Positions 35,166 to 44,300 of a stretch of DNA of 64,000 nucleotides are shown here, one piece after another. The notes beneath the pieces are model-generated. The model made no database searches. It saw nothing but the letters and a program-made list of their open reading frames with translations, and was not told the DNA's origin. The DNA is from DASQEH01 sp038237745 (GTDB taxonomy: Bacteria > Actinomycetota > Actinomycetes > Propionibacteriales > Nocardioidaceae), in the NCBI GenBank assembly GCA_038237745.1, contig JBBRYJ010000002.1, positions 62,001-126,000 of the forward strand, given 5' to 3'. Each line of letters opens with the position of its first letter. Position 1 is the first letter of the stretch. A program made the translations under genes and the position numbers.

Positions 35166-35371
35166 GATGCAATTCTGAATCGAGCTCTAGTCAGACGCAT
35201 GGCGGCCTCCAATAACCCCACGTGAGCGTACCGCAGCACAAGCCGATCAAGGTGTCGCCACACCGCAGACAGTTTGGCCGACCGAGCGGCGACAGCCATC
35301 CCGGTCTTGTAAACCAGCCCCCCGGCGGCCGAGACAGGAGCGCTACGCAGTGGCTTCGCGTCCCGCCTCAA
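35162..35371 (-). CDS. Possible 69-residue leader gene of the cytochrome b operon
   Basis: The frame has 69 residues and its TGA overlaps the start of the small membrane gene as ATGA. The N-terminal third looks unstructured; the C-terminal part (WRHLDRLVLRYAHVGLLEAAM) could form an amphipathic helix. No homologue is recognised. The overlap favours a real gene, the composition is neutral, and an artefact cannot be excluded. Confidence 0.35.
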   Translation of the reverse strand: MRRDAKPLRSAPVSAAGGLVYKTGMAVAARSAKLSAVWRHLDRLVLRYAHVGLLEAAMRLTRARFRIAS

Positions 35372-35582
35372 CGTCCCCGGCGTTTCTCACGTCGAACTAG
35401 CTCCAGGTATGCGAGGTGATTTGATGAGCCGACAGGAAAGCGAGTGAGGATCACCCTGGCGGCGCCCCGGCAGGTGAGCCAGCAAGGGTGCGTCCAACAG
35501 TTGGGTTCACGCGGTGTCGGCCGGGCGGCCATCTGTGGACCACTCGGTCTGCGGTTCTTCCCGGTGACTTTGTGGTCGATGG

Positions 35583-35768
35583 TCACTCCATCATGTTTCG
35601 AACCAGCGCCTTCAGCGCTCTTGGCAACATCAGTCCCGGCGACGCGATGGCCTTCGGGTAGATCAAGCCGGTCACGAGCGCAGCTGGGGTTGGAGTGTCG
35701 TGGCCGCTGGAGTGGCTGAAGTCCTCGTAGGGAGCTGAGGCGGGTTCCCACAGGTTGGCAAACACCAC
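35583..35768 (-). CDS. Short doubtful frame after the ligase gene
   Basis: The frame has 61 residues from GTG 35768 and lies just downstream of the ligase gene, in the same frame as the ligase after its stop. The sequence (ANLWEPASAPYEDFSHSSGH and LPRALKALVRNMME) looks protein-like but matches nothing recognised. It may be a remnant. The surrounding 35372-35813 has no other supported feature. Confidence 0.25.
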   Translation of the reverse strand: MVFANLWEPASAPYEDFSHSSGHDTPTPAALVTGLIYPKAIASPGLMLPRALKALVRNMME

Positions 35769-35813
35769 CGCGTCGAAGGCGGCGCGGCGTCCCTCTGGTG
35801 CGAAAGCGCCGGC

Positions 35814-36839
35814 TCAGCGACGAGGTCGCGACGTCCGCATCGCGGAGGGTCGCGGAGCTTCCCGGACGACGTCACGTGCGCTCTTGTCCTCGCGAAGTCC
35901 AAGGAACCGTGGGTGACGAAGCTGGCCGTCACGCGTCCATTCGGTGAAGCGCACCTCCGCTATGAGCTCCGGCACCACCCAGTGGACCCCCGTCTGCCAT
36001 GAGCCGCCACGGGGGAGCGTGGCGACGTCGTACGCCGTGTCGGCTCGCAGGAGACCACGCAGACGCTGGCCTAGGGACCTGAGCATCGAGTGGTCGAACC
36101 CGGTGCCGACCTTCCCGGCGTAGACCAGAGCCCCGTCGCCGTCGAAGTAGCCCAAGAGAAGCGCACCGAACCCCTCGCGTGCCCCCTGCGGGTCCGTCCA
36201 ACCACCGATCACGAGCTCCTGGCCCTGCTCGCACTTGAGCTTGAGCCAGTCGCGAGTGCGCCCCGAGCGGTACTGCGCATCGGCCCGCTTGGCGATAACG
36301 CCCTCCCACCCGCTCCTGCAGGCCTCGTCGAAGTACGCCTCGCCGGCAGTGTCGCGATGCGTCGTGAAGCGCAACGGGTCCTGCCAGTCGAAGAGGTCCT
36401 GGAGGAGGTCCTTGCGGGCCCGTAGCGGAAGGGACCGCGTGCTGCGGCCGTCGAGATGCAGGAGGTCGAACAGGTAGTAGAAGACCTCCACACCGCTACG
36501 GCGGGACCGGTCTGGGCTCGATACAAGCATCCGCGGCTGCAGCCTTTCGAAGCTGGTGCGGTCGCCGTCGAACGCGACCACCTCGCCGTCGACGACGAAG
36601 TCGGGGGTGTGCTGGCTCTCCAACGCCTCGGCGACCTCGGGAAAGCTCGTCCCGGCGTCGGCACCGCTGCGGCTGCGAAGACGGATGCCGTCGCCCGAGC
36701 GCTCGGCGAGCACCCGCATGCCGTCGAGCTTGCGCTCGAACAACCAGCCGGCGGACGAGAAGGTGTCGGATGTGAGAGTTGCCAGCTCCGGTCCCGGCAC
36801 ATCGGTCAGACGTTCCACGCCGTCTTTCATACTCCTCAT
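35814..36839 (-). CDS. ATP-dependent DNA ligase, NHEJ (LigD ligase-domain) type
   Basis: The protein has 341 residues from ATG 36839; ATGs at 36863 and 36830 are alternatives. The adenylation lysine is Lys37 in FERKLDGMR. Other nucleotidyltransferase motifs follow: VVDGEVVAFDG, YYLFDLLHLDGR, WEGVIAKRADAQYRSGR and WLKLKCEQGQELVIGGWTDP (motif V plus the OB-fold entry). The C-terminal OB fold includes YAGKVGTGFDHSML and VRFTEWTRDGQLRHPRFLGL (20 residues). It matches the ligase module of LigD without the polymerase and phosphoesterase modules. No Ku gene is in the window. It seals DNA nicks or breaks using ATP. It is divergent from the acyl-CoA dehydrogenase gene. Confidence 0.92.
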   Translation of the reverse strand: MRSMKDGVERLTDVPGPELATLTSDTFSSAGWLFERKLDGMRVLAERSGDGIRLRSRSGADAGTSFPEVAEALESQHTPDFVVDGEVVAFDGDRTSFERLQPRMLVSSPDRSRRSGVEVFYYLFDLLHLDGRSTRSLPLRARKDLLQDLFDWQDPLRFTTHRDTAGEAYFDEACRSGWEGVIAKRADAQYRSGRTRDWLKLKCEQGQELVIGGWTDPQGAREGFGALLLGYFDGDGALVYAGKVGTGFDHSMLRSLGQRLRGLLRADTAYDVATLPRGGSWQTGVHWVVPELIAEVRFTEWTRDGQLRHPRFLGLREDKSARDVVREAPRPSAMRTSRPRR

Positions 36840-36898
36840 CGCCTCGCTACTTGCGAGTAACATAAGGCTGTATCGACCGGACCTGAGACGAGGCTGCC

Positions 36899-38854
36899 TT
36901 GAGCGTGGATGTGACCGATGACAGCGACACCGTGCCGCCTTCAGTGGAGGTGGGCGAGCGTGAGGCGCGCGAGGTGGCCGAGGCGGCACGCGAGACCGTA
37001 TGGAGCCGGCCGAGCTTCGCCAAGGGGCTCTACCTCGGCTCGTTCGACCTCTCACTCATCCATCCCTACCCCCGGGCGGACGCCGACGACGCCGCCCGTG
37101 GCGAGGAGTTCCTGGCCAGACTGCGCGCCTACTGCGACACCCTCGACGGCGCACTGATCGAGCGCGAGGCGCAGATACCCGACGCATACCTCGAGGGGTT
37201 TGCCGACCTCGGCGTCTTCGGGATGAAGATCCCGCGCGAGTACGGCGGGCTGGGGTTGACGATGTCCTACTACGGCCAGGCACTCATGCTTCTCGGCTCG
37301 GTGCACCCCAGCGTCGGCGCACTCGTCTCGGCCCACCAGTCCATCGGTGTCCCGGAGCCGGTGAAGATGTTCGGCACTGAGGAGCAGAAGCGCGCGTTTC
37401 TTCCGCGCTGCGCTGCGGGCGCCATCACCGCGTTCCTCCTCACGGAGCCCGACGTAGGCTCCGACCCCGCTCGGCTCGCGACCACAGCCGTTCCGACGGA
37501 GGACGGCTCCGCCTACGTTCTCGACGGCGTGAAGCTCTGGACCACCAACGGCGTCATCGCCGAGCTCCTGGTCGTGATGGCTGCCGTGCCTAAGAGCGAC
37601 GGCTCGCGAGGTGGCATCACAGCCCTCGTCGTCGAGGCTGACGCACCCGGCGTCACAGTCGAGCACCGCAACGCGTTCATGGGCCTCCGAGGTCTGGAGA
37701 ACGGCGTGACGCGCCTCCACCAGGTCAGGGTGCCCGTCGAGAACCGGCTGGGCACGGAGGGTCAGGGCCTCAAGATCGCCCTCACGACGCTCAACACCGG
37801 TCGGCTGTCGATTCCCGCCCTCTGCACGGCGGGCGGCAAGTGGTGTCTGAAGATCGCCAGGGAGTGGTCGGCCGAACGAGTGCAGTGGGGGCGCCAGGTC
37901 GGCAAGCACGAGGCCGTCGCGACGAAGCTCTCGTTCATGGCTGCGACGACCTTCGCGCTGGAAGCGGTCCTCGACCTCTCCGCGCAGCTCGCCGACGCGC
38001 AGACCAACGACATCAGGATCGAGGCAGCGCTCGCCAAGCTGTGGTCGAGCGAGATGTCCTGCCTCATCGCCGACGAGCTCGTCCAGATCCGCGGCGGTCG
38101 TGGCTTCGAGACGGCGGAGTCCCTCGCCGCCCGAGGTGAGCGCGCCGTACCCGCCGAGCAGGTGCTGCGTGATCTGCGGATCAACCGGATCTTCGAGGGC
38201 TCGTCGGAGATCATGCGGCTGCTCATCGCGCGTGAGGCGGTCGACGCCCATCTGGCAGCCGCCGGAGACCTCGCCGTGATCGACGCCGACCTCGGAAGCA
38301 AGGCCCGAGCCGCGGTTAAGGCCAGCGGGTTCTACGCCGGCTGGCTCCCGCGCCTCGTCGTCGGCAAGGGCTCCGTGCCGACTTCGTACGAGGAGTTCGG
38401 GCGACTCGCGAAGCATCTTCGCTATGTCGAGCGTTCGTCGCGCAAGCTTGCGCGTCAGACCTTCTACGGCATGAGCCGCTGGCAGGCAAGGCTGGAGTAC
38501 AAACAGGCCTTCCTCGGGCGAATCGTCGACATCGGCGCGGAGCTGTTCGCGATGGCGGCCTCCTGCTCGCGCGCCGAGATGCTTCATGCGGACAACCTGC
38601 CTGGCGGAGAGGATGCATATGAGCTCGCCGACGCCTTCTGCGCTCAGTCCCGCGTACGCGTCGACGAGCTCTTCGACCGGCTCTGGCGCAACACGGACTC
38701 GGTGGACCAGCGGATCGCCGCACAGGTGCTCGACGGCACCTACACTTGGTTGGAGCGCGGAGTCCTCGACCAGTCCGAGGGGACCGGACCGTGGATCTCG
38801 ACGTGGACGCCCGGAGAGTCCCAGCGCGTCAATGTCGCCCGCCGCTACCGCTGA
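36899..38854 (+). CDS. Acyl-CoA dehydrogenase, long form
   Basis: The protein has 651 residues. TTG 36899 has GAGG 5 nt upstream; GTG 36905 and 36911 are alternatives. The ACAD core (residues about 70-440) contains FGMKIPREYGGLGLTMSYYG, FLLTEPDVGSDPARL, LWTTNG and INRIFEGSSEIMRLLIAREA (20 residues), where Glu is the likely catalytic base. The extra 200 C-terminal residues are typical of the very-long-chain/FadE-like branch. The enzyme oxidises fatty acyl-CoA to enoyl-CoA with FAD. No other beta-oxidation gene is adjacent. A 12-bp stem hairpin follows the stop. Confidence 0.93.
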   Translation: MSVDVTDDSDTVPPSVEVGEREAREVAEAARETVWSRPSFAKGLYLGSFDLSLIHPYPRADADDAARGEEFLARLRAYCDTLDGALIEREAQIPDAYLEGFADLGVFGMKIPREYGGLGLTMSYYGQALMLLGSVHPSVGALVSAHQSIGVPEPVKMFGTEEQKRAFLPRCAAGAITAFLLTEPDVGSDPARLATTAVPTEDGSAYVLDGVKLWTTNGVIAELLVVMAAVPKSDGSRGGITALVVEADAPGVTVEHRNAFMGLRGLENGVTRLHQVRVPVENRLGTEGQGLKIALTTLNTGRLSIPALCTAGGKWCLKIAREWSAERVQWGRQVGKHEAVATKLSFMAATTFALEAVLDLSAQLADAQTNDIRIEAALAKLWSSEMSCLIADELVQIRGGRGFETAESLAARGERAVPAEQVLRDLRINRIFEGSSEIMRLLIAREAVDAHLAAAGDLAVIDADLGSKARAAVKASGFYAGWLPRLVVGKGSVPTSYEEFGRLAKHLRYVERSSRKLARQTFYGMSRWQARLEYKQAFLGRIVDIGAELFAMAASCSRAEMLHADNLPGGEDAYELADAFCAQSRVRVDELFDRLWRNTDSVDQRIAAQVLDGTYTWLERGVLDQSEGTGPWISTWTPGESQRVNVARRYR

Positions 38855-38879
38855 GGTCTGATCGGAGAGTTGGTCGCTG

Positions 38880-38913
38880 GGTCTCCACAGGATGGGGAAA
38901 ACCTGTGGAGACC
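38880..38913 (+). terminator. Hairpin after the acyl-CoA dehydrogenase gene
   Basis: GGTCTCCACAGG (38880-38891) pairs perfectly with CCTGTGGAGACC (38902-38913) across a 10-nt loop. There is no T run, so it is either an L-shaped terminator or an mRNA 3' stabiliser. It lies 25 bp after the stop. Confidence 0.6.
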
Positions 38914-39291
38914 AGGGGCTCCTCGGTGGACCGTTGGGGCCGATCTGTGGACGACACGCCCGAGCCCGGCGATCGGATATTTTGCCTGCAGGGAAGGGGT
39001 TGCGTGCCGGTTCGAAGCCAGGTAGACATCTGGGTACGCACTCCCGAGAGGGAGCGCGGAACAGGCGAAATCGAGGGCACATCCGGTGAGGTGACTCACC
39101 GCGCCAGCAGGTGACGAGGCTGGTGGGGCCCCGCGAGTCGGCTGTGAGGGCGGAGTCGTCACACCACTCCCGTCCGACCGTGGGGCCCCTCCGACTCATA
39201 CTCTGAGGGGCCTTACACCTGTCTGGGAGCACGTGGTCTCCTATCCGACCGCGGTGCCCGTGATCGGCTCGCGGCGAACGGGAGGTTGGCG
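38914..39291 (+). other. Intergenic region with possible structured RNA, 378 bp
   Basis: No gene is supported here. Notable structure lies at 39122-39212: TGGGGCCCC occurs twice, GAGTCGG (39135-39141) can pair with CCGACTC (39191-39197), and GGCCCCTC (39184-39191) with GAGGGGCC (39205-39212). This could be a leader RNA or small RNA for the downstream alpha/beta hydrolase gene, or a compound terminator. A sequence like a tRNA T-arm at about 39010 does not fold into a tRNA. GGGAGG at the right end is the hydrolase ribosome site. Confidence 0.4.
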
Positions 39292-40185
39292 ATGGTGGTG
39301 GCAGCCGAATGGGTCACGGTCACGACGGATGACTCGCGCCGTCTCGAGGTGCTCCTGCAGGGTCCGTCCGACGGGTTCCCGCTCCTGTACCACAGCGGCA
39401 CGCCGTCCGCGGCCGCTCCCTACGAGGCCCTTGCCGAGGCTGCCGGTTCGCAGGGTCTGCGCACCGTGACCTACTCCCGACCCGGTTACGGCGAGTCGAC
39501 CGAGCGTCCGGGTCGCAGCGTCGCCGACGTCACCAGCGACGTGAGCGCGGTGCTCGCCGCCCTCGGGTTGGAGCAGTTCGTCACCCTTGGCTGGTCCGGC
39601 GGTGGCCCGCACGCCCTCGCCTGCGCCGCGCTGATGCCCCAGGCGTGCAAGGCTGCTGCGACGCTTGCCGGAGTGGCCCCCTGGGACGCCGCCGGCCTCG
39701 ACTGGCTCGATGGTATGGGCGATGAGAACGTAGCCGAGTTCGGGGCAGTTGCGGCCGGCCGCGAGGCGCTTTCGGAGTACCTGGCTGGCGAGACAGAGGC
39801 CTATCGAGCTGTCAGCGGAGTCGACGTGGCGGCCGCCCTCGGCGACTTGGTGTCTGACGTTGACAGGCACGCACTGACCGGCGACTTGGCCGAGTACATC
39901 GCCGAGTCCATGCGTCGGTCGGTCTTGCACGGGGTCGGCGGCTGGCGCGACGACGACCTCGCCTTCGCGCGACCTTGGGGATTCGCTGTCGATACGATGG
40001 CAGTGCCGGTCGTGGTCTGGCAGGGCGGCGAGGACCGCATGGTCCCGCTCGCTCACGGGCAGTGGCTCGCGCAGAACGTCTGCGGTGCTCGCGACCGAGT
40101 GCTCGACAACGAGGGGCATGTGTCCTTGGTGGTGCAGCTCCCGCGCATCCTGGAGGATCTGGCACGGGTCGCTGGGCTGTGTTAG
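39292..40185 (+). CDS. Alpha/beta hydrolase
   Basis: The protein has 297 residues from ATG 39292, seven bases after GGGAGG. The oxyanion-hole region is LLYHSGTPSA, the nucleophile elbow LGWSGGGPHALA, the acid lies in WQGGEDRMVP and the histidine in DNEGHVSL, so the triad is complete. HSGTP and the overall length fit the proline iminopeptidase / epoxide-hydrolase-like group of small cytosolic hydrolases. Substrate is unknown. It is convergent with the S9 peptidase gene, 19 bp apart. Confidence 0.9.
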   Translation: MVVAAEWVTVTTDDSRRLEVLLQGPSDGFPLLYHSGTPSAAAPYEALAEAAGSQGLRTVTYSRPGYGESTERPGRSVADVTSDVSAVLAALGLEQFVTLGWSGGGPHALACAALMPQACKAAATLAGVAPWDAAGLDWLDGMGDENVAEFGAVAAGREALSEYLAGETEAYRAVSGVDVAAALGDLVSDVDRHALTGDLAEYIAESMRRSVLHGVGGWRDDDLAFARPWGFAVDTMAVPVVVWQGGEDRMVPLAHGQWLAQNVCGARDRVLDNEGHVSLVVQLPRILEDLARVAGLC

Positions 40186-40204
40186 CCGGCCGGCCGGCTC
40201 GGCC

Positions 40205-42373
40205 TCAGGAGTCCGTGAGCAGGCCGAACCTCTCCAGTGCCCACGCGTAGATCTCGGCCTCGTAGCGCAGGTGGGCAAGGCGCCCCGACGGGCCGACGTG
40301 GGCACCGGCGCCCAATTCGACTCGGAAGACGCATCGTGGTGACCACTCAGGATCGGTGAATCGCAAGGCAGCCACCCACTTCGCGGGTTCGAACACCATT
40401 ACACGCGGGTCGTGTACGGCCCCGGTGACCATCAGGTCCGGCCGCTGCCCGGCAGGTGGGACGTTGTCGTAGGGCGAGTAGGCCATTAGCCACGCGTAGT
40501 CCTCTGGTCTGCGAGGGTCGCCCCACTCGTCCCACTCGTTCGCCGTGAGAGGGATGCTTGCGTCGAGCATCGTCGTGACGACGTCCACGAAGGGGACCTC
40601 GGCGATGACACCGGCCCACCGTTCGGGAGCCTGGCTCAGTACCGCGCCTTGAAGCAACCCCCCGGCCGAAAGGCCACGAGTCACGATCCGTGAGCCGTCG
40701 ACGACCCCGTTGGCCAAGCCTTCGGCGACCGCGATGTGGTCGGAGAACGTGTTCTGCTTGTGCTCGAGGTGCCCGTCTAGCCACCAGCGTCGGCCCGCCT
40801 CCCCGCCGCCGCGCACGTGGGCATGGGCGAAAACGACGCCTCGGTCGAGAAGGCTGACCAGAGCCGGGTCGAACTCCGGCTCGAAGCAGGCCTCGTAGGC
40901 GCCGTAGCCGTAGAGCAGGCAGGGCGCCGTCCCGTCCAGAGGCGTGTCCACGCTCCGCACGAGTGTGACCGGCACCTGCACTGGGCGGGAGTCGCTCAAC
41001 CCGCTGCCGGTGGAGGGGGGTGATTCGAAGCTGACCACGTGACTGATGTAGCGCTTCGGGTCATACGTCGGCGCATCTCGCCGGCGCAGCAGAGTCCGGT
41101 GGCCGGTGTCGAGGTCGACGTCGTACCACGCGGGGGGCTCGGTGTAGGACTGCTCGACGACGTGGATGGTCTTCGTGTCGTACAGCTCGTTGTGGTCGAG
41201 CGTGAGGCTGCCACCGTCGAGCCCTGATGCGACGTCCACGCCGGGAAGCACCAGGCCTCCGTGTTCGGTCGTCTGGTAGGCACGTGCCATGAGCCGGCCG
41301 TCGCGACGCAGCGTCGTCACGACATGCCCCCTGAAAGCCGTGACCTCGTAGAGTCGCTCATCGGGACTCTCCGCCACCACCTCGGACCAGTTGCGCCGGC
41401 CGGGTTCGTCGAGCGGTGCGCTCATCAGGCGGAACTCGGGGGCTCCGTCGTTGGTGACGATGAGCAGCAGGTCGCCTGAGGCACTTCGTAGGTGCTCGCA
41501 GCGGTACTCCACACCGCGTCTGCGCTCCTCGACGCAACGGGCCGGTGAGTCGGGCTCGCGTGCGTCCAGCAGCCACACCTCGCTCGTGTCCCTGTTCGCG
41601 ATCGAGACCTCGATCAGGTCGCCGGACCGGCACCCTCTCAGCGTCACCTCGTAACGCTCGTCGGGCTCGGAAACGACGAGCACGTCGGCGTCGACAGCGG
41701 TGCCGAGCCGATGCCGCCATACCTGGAACGGGCGATACATCTCGTCGTGCACCGTGTAGAAGAACGTGGATGAGTCTGCGCTCCACGCGCCCCCGTAGTA
41801 GCTGCGGGGTACCACGTCGGCCAGGTCGTCGCCGGAGTCGGCGTCACGGAACCTCAGCTCGAAAACCTCGTCACCGGCGGTGTCCACCGAGTACGCGAGA
41901 AGCTGTTCGTCGGGACTGACCAGGGTGAGGCCGAGGTCGACATAGGCCGAGTCGCCGATCAGCTCGGCGGGGTCGAGCAGCACGTGCGCGTCCGTCGACT
42001 CAGCGTCACCTTCGGACGCAGGCGGATAAACACACCGACACAATTGCTCGTACTCACTTCCGGTTGGCGTCGAGGTGTAGTAGGAGTAGTGCACGCGTCG
42101 GTAACTGACGGACGAGTCAGCAGCCGGCACCCGAGACGTCATCTCCTCCGAGAGCGTCCTGACCTGGGGATGCAGATGCTGCGTGGCCGCGTCGTAGTAC
42201 GCCCGCTCGGCTGCCAGGTGCGCAGTAACGCCGGGATCGTCCGTGTCGCGGAGCCACGCATAGGCGTCCGTACGGACGTCGCCGTGCAGCTCGTACCGGA
42301 CCTCGCGGCGGGCGGCTTTCGGAGGCTTTGGCGGGCTCGGACGATGCTCGTGTCGCGCTTGCTCGGAAGTCAC
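40205..42373 (-). CDS. Prolyl oligopeptidase family (oligopeptidase B-like, S9)
   Basis: The protein has 722 residues from GTG 42373. The N-terminal beta-propeller begins with VRYELHGDVRTDAYAWLRD (the YxWLRD signature of S9A enzymes). The catalytic domain contains VRGGGEAGRRWW, then RGLSAGGLL with Ser569, the Asp in GAVHDPRVM and the His in GAGAHVGPSGR. In most oligopeptidase B proteins the last motif is GAGHGGxSGR; here Ala precedes His and Val follows. The enzyme cuts short peptides after basic or prolyl residues in the cytosol. It is divergent from the oligopeptide-type ABC importer by 53 bp, which suggests a joint role in using imported peptides. Confidence 0.92.
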   Translation of the reverse strand: MTSEQARHEHRPSPPKPPKAARREVRYELHGDVRTDAYAWLRDTDDPGVTAHLAAERAYYDAATQHLHPQVRTLSEEMTSRVPAADSSVSYRRVHYSYYTSTPTGSEYEQLCRCVYPPASEGDAESTDAHVLLDPAELIGDSAYVDLGLTLVSPDEQLLAYSVDTAGDEVFELRFRDADSGDDLADVVPRSYYGGAWSADSSTFFYTVHDEMYRPFQVWRHRLGTAVDADVLVVSEPDERYEVTLRGCRSGDLIEVSIANRDTSEVWLLDAREPDSPARCVEERRRGVEYRCEHLRSASGDLLLIVTNDGAPEFRLMSAPLDEPGRRNWSEVVAESPDERLYEVTAFRGHVVTTLRRDGRLMARAYQTTEHGGLVLPGVDVASGLDGGSLTLDHNELYDTKTIHVVEQSYTEPPAWYDVDLDTGHRTLLRRRDAPTYDPKRYISHVVSFESPPSTGSGLSDSRPVQVPVTLVRSVDTPLDGTAPCLLYGYGAYEACFEPEFDPALVSLLDRGVVFAHAHVRGGGEAGRRWWLDGHLEHKQNTFSDHIAVAEGLANGVVDGSRIVTRGLSAGGLLQGAVLSQAPERWAGVIAEVPFVDVVTTMLDASIPLTANEWDEWGDPRRPEDYAWLMAYSPYDNVPPAGQRPDLMVTGAVHDPRVMVFEPAKWVAALRFTDPEWSPRCVFRVELGAGAHVGPSGRLAHLRYEAEIYAWALERFGLLTDS

Positions 42374-42426
42374 GGCGCTCAACCTACCGGCTGCTCCGGA
42401 TGGAGCCGCAGAAGTGAGGCAGTCCG

Positions 42427-44298
42427 ATGAAGAACGCCACCTGGTCAGGTCGTCTGGTGCGAAAGGCCAGGGCTCTGGCCGCCTGTCTCGCGTTGCTGAC
42501 AGTCGCGTGCGGGACCGGACTGGCGACGTCCTCGGGGACAGCGCAGGCTGCGTCACAGGCAGACGGCGTGTTCGTCGTCGGCGTCCTTCAAGATGTCGAC
42601 AACCTCAACCCCTTCAAGGGCATCACTGCCGCGGCCTACGAGTGCTGGGCGCTGATGTACGACACCCTGACCGGCTACTCCGCAAAGGACTTCTCGCCAG
42701 AGCCCAGGCTGGCCGAGTCGTGGGACCAGTCCTCCGACGGGCTCACCTGGACGTACCACATCCGCCACGGTGTCACGTTCAGCGACGGCGTTCCGTTGAC
42801 GGCCAAGGACGTCGCGTACACGTTCAACCGGGTCATGAACGGCAAGCTGGAGAAGACCAACTACGGCAGCTACGTCGCGCAGATCAACTCGGTGGTGGCG
42901 ACCGACGACTACACGGTGGTCATGAAGCTCAAGAAGCCCACCCCGATCATGCTGCACCTGTCGATCCCCATCCTGCCCGAGCACATCTGGTCGCAGATCA
43001 GCGACGACGAGCTTCGCCAGTACACCAACGACCCGTCGTCAGACCCGAAGGGCGGCATCGGGAGCGGTCCCTTCGTCCTCACCGAAGCGAGGGAGGGGCA
43101 GTTCTACACCTTCACGCGAAACGACAACTACTGGGCCGGCCCGGCGTCCATCAGCGGTGTCGAGTTCCGGCTCTACCGCAATGCCGACGCCATGGTCCAG
43201 GCGCTCAAGAACGGTGAGATCGACTTCGCCGACGACCTCGATGCGAACGTCTTCGAGGCGCTCCAGAACGTCGACGGCATCACGGCGCGGTCGTCGGCCT
43301 ACTACGGCTTCAACTATCTGACGATGAACGGCGGAGCCCAGACGACCGACGGCACACCCATCGGCACCGGCCATCCGTCACTGAAGGACCCACGGGTGCG
43401 CTTGGCGATCAACTACGCGATCGATAAGAACGCGCTTGTCGAGCGTACGCTCAACGGCCGTGGCACACCGGGCTCGACGATCATCCCGCCCTTGTATCCC
43501 GACCATGCCGAGCCGCCCGATCCGGTGACGTACGACCCTGCCAAGGCGAACCAGATCCTCGACGACGCCGGCTACACCCGAGGGCCGGACGGTATCCGCA
43601 CGATGCCGGACGGCTCCGACCCGCTGGTGTACAAGCTGTACGCGCGGTCCAACAGCCAGACGTCGCAGACCACCATCAAGTTCCTCCAGAGCTGGCTGAA
43701 GGACATCGGCATCGACTCGACCGCGGAGACGGTGTCGGAGAACCGGCTGTACGAGATCGCCGGTGAGGGCACCTTCGACATGTACGAGTGGGGCTGGATC
43801 GTCGAGCCGGACCCCGACTACCAGCTGTCGACCTTCACGTGCGGGCAGTTCAGCTACAAGGACAGCGGCACCATCTACGCCGGGCTCAACGACGCGTTCT
43901 ACTGCAACAAGCACTACGACGCTCTGTACAAGAAGCAGTCCACCGAGACGGACCCTGCGGCTCGCACCGAGATCGTCAAGAAGATGCAGCTCATGGCGTA
44001 CGACGCGAACGCCTACATCGTCACCGAGTACTACGACTACCTCCAGGCGTACCGCTCCGACAGGTTCACCGGTTTCGTGCCGCAGCCCTCCCCTGACGGG
44101 GCCATCCTGTTCCAGTACGGCATCTACTCCTACATGAACATCAAGCCGGTGACGGCCGGCGCCGGCGGCGGCGCCTCTGACAGCAGCTCCAACACGGCAC
44201 CCGTCGTCGGCGGTGTCGCCGCAGCGGTCGTCGTTGCTGGACTGGCCGGATGGTTCCTGACCCGGAGGCGCCGTAGCACGGAAGCCGACGTGGAGTAG
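42427..44298 (+). CDS. Opp/Dpp-type ABC substrate-binding protein with C-terminal membrane anchor
   Basis: The protein has 623 residues. GAGG lies 7 nt before ATG 42427. An N-terminal signal (ALAACLALLTVACGTGLA) is followed by the family 5 binding-protein fold: DVDNLNPFKG, LAESWDQSSDGLTWTYHIR (19 residues), VTFSDGVPLTAKDVAYTFNR (20) and FVLTEAREGQFYTFTRNDNY (20). Unusually, residues about 590-615 (VVGGVAAAVVVAGLAGWFL) form a membrane helix followed by RRRRS, so the protein is held by its C-terminus; the Cys at LTVAC is a poor lipobox. It captures peptides or similar cationic solutes for the two permeases downstream. First gene of a five-gene importer operon. Confidence 0.93.
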   Translation: MKNATWSGRLVRKARALAACLALLTVACGTGLATSSGTAQAASQADGVFVVGVLQDVDNLNPFKGITAAAYECWALMYDTLTGYSAKDFSPEPRLAESWDQSSDGLTWTYHIRHGVTFSDGVPLTAKDVAYTFNRVMNGKLEKTNYGSYVAQINSVVATDDYTVVMKLKKPTPIMLHLSIPILPEHIWSQISDDELRQYTNDPSSDPKGGIGSGPFVLTEAREGQFYTFTRNDNYWAGPASISGVEFRLYRNADAMVQALKNGEIDFADDLDANVFEALQNVDGITARSSAYYGFNYLTMNGGAQTTDGTPIGTGHPSLKDPRVRLAINYAIDKNALVERTLNGRGTPGSTIIPPLYPDHAEPPDPVTYDPAKANQILDDAGYTRGPDGIRTMPDGSDPLVYKLYARSNSQTSQTTIKFLQSWLKDIGIDSTAETVSENRLYEIAGEGTFDMYEWGWIVEPDPDYQLSTFTCGQFSYKDSGTIYAGLNDAFYCNKHYDALYKKQSTETDPAARTEIVKKMQLMAYDANAYIVTEYYDYLQAYRSDRFTGFVPQPSPDGAILFQYGIYSYMNIKPVTAGAGGGASDSSSNTAPVVGGVAAAVVVAGLAGWFLTRRRRSTEADVE

Positions 44299-44300
44299 CG

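Noticed and set aside
39004..39024. Sequence resembling a tRNA T-arm (GGTTCGAAGCC)
   Set aside because: The T-stem does not pair, and no anticodon or acceptor stem could be found around it.
37052..39232. 726-residue open frame on the minus strand
   Set aside because: It is the antisense of the acyl-CoA dehydrogenase gene. The translation is rich in Arg, Gly, Glu and Asp with no domain, as expected for the opposite strand of a high-GC gene.
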